Positions 63,205-64,000 of a stretch of DNA of 64,000 bases are shown in pieces. Position numbers and translations under genes: made by a program. Within the stretch, counting starts at the first letter, position 1. The number at the start of each line of letters is the position of its first letter. Source of the DNA: Thermocrispum municipale DSM 44069 (GTDB lineage Bacteria; Actinomycetota; Actinomycetes; Mycobacteriales; Pseudonocardiaceae). The stretch covers positions 258,975 to 322,974 of the forward strand of contig NZ_ATYT01000006.1 of assembly GCF_000427825.1 (NCBI RefSeq), read 5' to 3'. A model generated the notes under the pieces. The model had not been told where the DNA came from. It did no database searches and saw only the letters and a program-made list of their open reading frames with translations.

Positions 63205-64000
63205 GTGAAGTCGCTTCATATCGTGAAGCGAGGAGTGTCCGGTGTTGTCGCAGCCGTCGCTGTCGCGGCGATGGTCAGCATCCCTTCCCCCGCTCTCGCT
63301 GATCCCGACCCGACGCCGGACACAGCCTCTGAAGCGCTGGAGGCCTACCAGGCCCTCAAGCGCAAGGCGGAGAAACTCAACGAGGCGCATCTTCGAGCAC
63401 AGGACGACCTCGAAGCCAACAAGAAGAAGATGCGCACGGCCGAGCGGGCCCTGGCGTCGGCGAAGAAGGCCGAGCAGCGTGCTCGTGCCGACATCGCCGA
63501 GTACCGCAAGGTGGTCGACAAGTTCACCGGCGCGGCTTACCGCGGCAGCAGGCTGACCAGTGTGTCGGCGGCGCTGACGGGCGATTCGGTGCGGGACTAC
63601 CTGGATCGCTCGGCGACCATCGACGTGCTCGCCGGCCAGAAGGCCGCGGCGCTGAAGAAGCTCAATCGTGCCGTCGAGCAGGCCCAGCAGGCCAAGGAGA
63701 CGGCGCTGGCTTCGCGGAAGGCCGCCCAGAAGGCCAAGGACGAGGCACGCCGCAACCTCAAGGACATCGAAGCCCGAGGCGACGCGCTGCAGAAGCAGAT
63801 CGACAAGGCTCGCGAGGCGTACAACGAGCTGAGTGGTGCCGATCGGGCGGCGCTGGAGGCCAGCTACGGCGACGGTGAGACGCCGCCGAGCAGCATCAAG
63901 GCGCCGTCGGCCAAGGCGCAGGTGGCCGTGGACGCGGCGATGTCCAAGCGCGGCAGCCCGTACGTCTACGGTGCCGAGGGTCCGGACAGCTTCGACTGCT
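63205..64000 (+). CDS. Secreted NlpC/P60 cell-wall hydrolase (RipA/RipC-like), cut by the window edge
   Basis: 265 visible residues from GTG 63205, with AAAGGAG 11 bases upstream; the frame stays open to the end of the window. Signal peptide MKSLHIVKRG...SIPSPALADP (cleavage at ALA-D, about 33-34), then a long charged coiled coil (about 50-225: EALEAYQALKRKAEKLNEAH, KKMRTAERALASAKKAEQRA, AAQKAKDEARRNLKDIEARG), then the start of the NlpC/P60 domain: AMSKRGSPYVYGAEGPDSFD with the catalytic cysteine C265 as the last full codon. The coiled coil normally autoinhibits or anchors such hydrolases, which cut between D-Glu and mDAP during septation. Confidence 0.93.
   Translation, partial: MKSLHIVKRGVSGVVAAVAVAAMVSIPSPALADPDPTPDTASEALEAYQALKRKAEKLNEAHLRAQDDLEANKKKMRTAERALASAKKAEQRARADIAEYRKVVDKFTGAAYRGSRLTSVSAALTGDSVRDYLDRSATIDVLAGQKAAALKKLNRAVEQAQQAKETALASRKAAQKAKDEARRNLKDIEARGDALQKQIDKAREAYNELSGADRAALEASYGDGETPPSSIKAPSAKAQVAVDAAMSKRGSPYVYGAEGPDSFDC

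Overview
The window comes from a high-GC actinobacterium, most likely of the Pseudonocardiales (Amycolatopsis/Saccharopolyspora/Lentzea-like). The reasons are strong G/C bias at third codon positions, many GTG and TTG starts, ATGA gene overlaps, and marker genes such as QcrCAB with an N-terminally extended Rieske protein, CtaF, DUF3043 and DUF3052 proteins, AhpE and NlpC/P60 hydrolases. As remembered, the conserved gene order matches the Mycobacterium tuberculosis stretch from about Rv2190c to Rv2241: NlpC/P60, DnaQ/UvrC fusion, qcrBAC, ctaE, trpD, ctaC, asnB, adoK, erpA-like, DUF3043, cobT, ilvE, pepB, sucB, lipB, lipA, ahpE, DUF3052, aceE. This chromosomal core is interrupted by accessory blocks. 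No prophage, CRISPR array or intact insertion sequence was recognised.

Left part (1-9.4 kb): the 5' half of aceE, a DUF3052 gene, ahpE and tRNA-Val(UAC). Next come an integrin-repeat-like protein whose signal peptide is out of frame and a frameshifted methyltransferase. Then follows a nitrite/NO module: a membrane-anchored three-cupredoxin NirK fusion, a second polytopic membrane protein, an ArsR-like regulator with a probable Fe-S site, and a divergent hemerythrin-DUF2249 protein. The first three overlap by 4 bases and form an operon.

Middle-left (9.6-25 kb, accessory): a TetR-controlled ABC exporter of the antibiotic-export type; an aminotransferase divergent from an RpiR-type regulator; two head-to-head gene remnants; a secreted lipase; a molybdopterin hydroxylase pair (2Fe-2S and MoCo subunits); a PucR-type regulator coupled to a DUF952-cupin fusion; a GT39 glycosyltransferase; and a DedA protein.

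Middle (25-42 kb, core): lipA, lipB, sucB and lpdA supply lipoate synthesis/transfer and the E2/E3 parts of 2-oxoacid dehydrogenases, which also serve aceE. They are followed by pepA, ilvE, cobT, a DUF3043 gene, an erpA-like gene and adoK. Small insertions here include TetR, SDR and DHFR-like genes.

Right part (41.7-64 kb): a QueA-like gene and an SDR behind a MerR/SoxR-type promoter; a GntR/FadR-type regulator with a fatty-acid/carotenoid hydroxylase and a FadR-like operator; a flavin oxidase; asnB; the respiratory supercomplex genes ctaC-ctaF and ctaE-qcrC-qcrA-qcrB, with trpD and a TOPRIM gene between them; a 43-bp minisatellite after the qcrB terminator; a DnaQ-GIY-YIG fusion; a NYN-domain protein; and two cell-wall hydrolases. 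The last hydrolase is cut by the window edge exactly at its catalytic cysteine.
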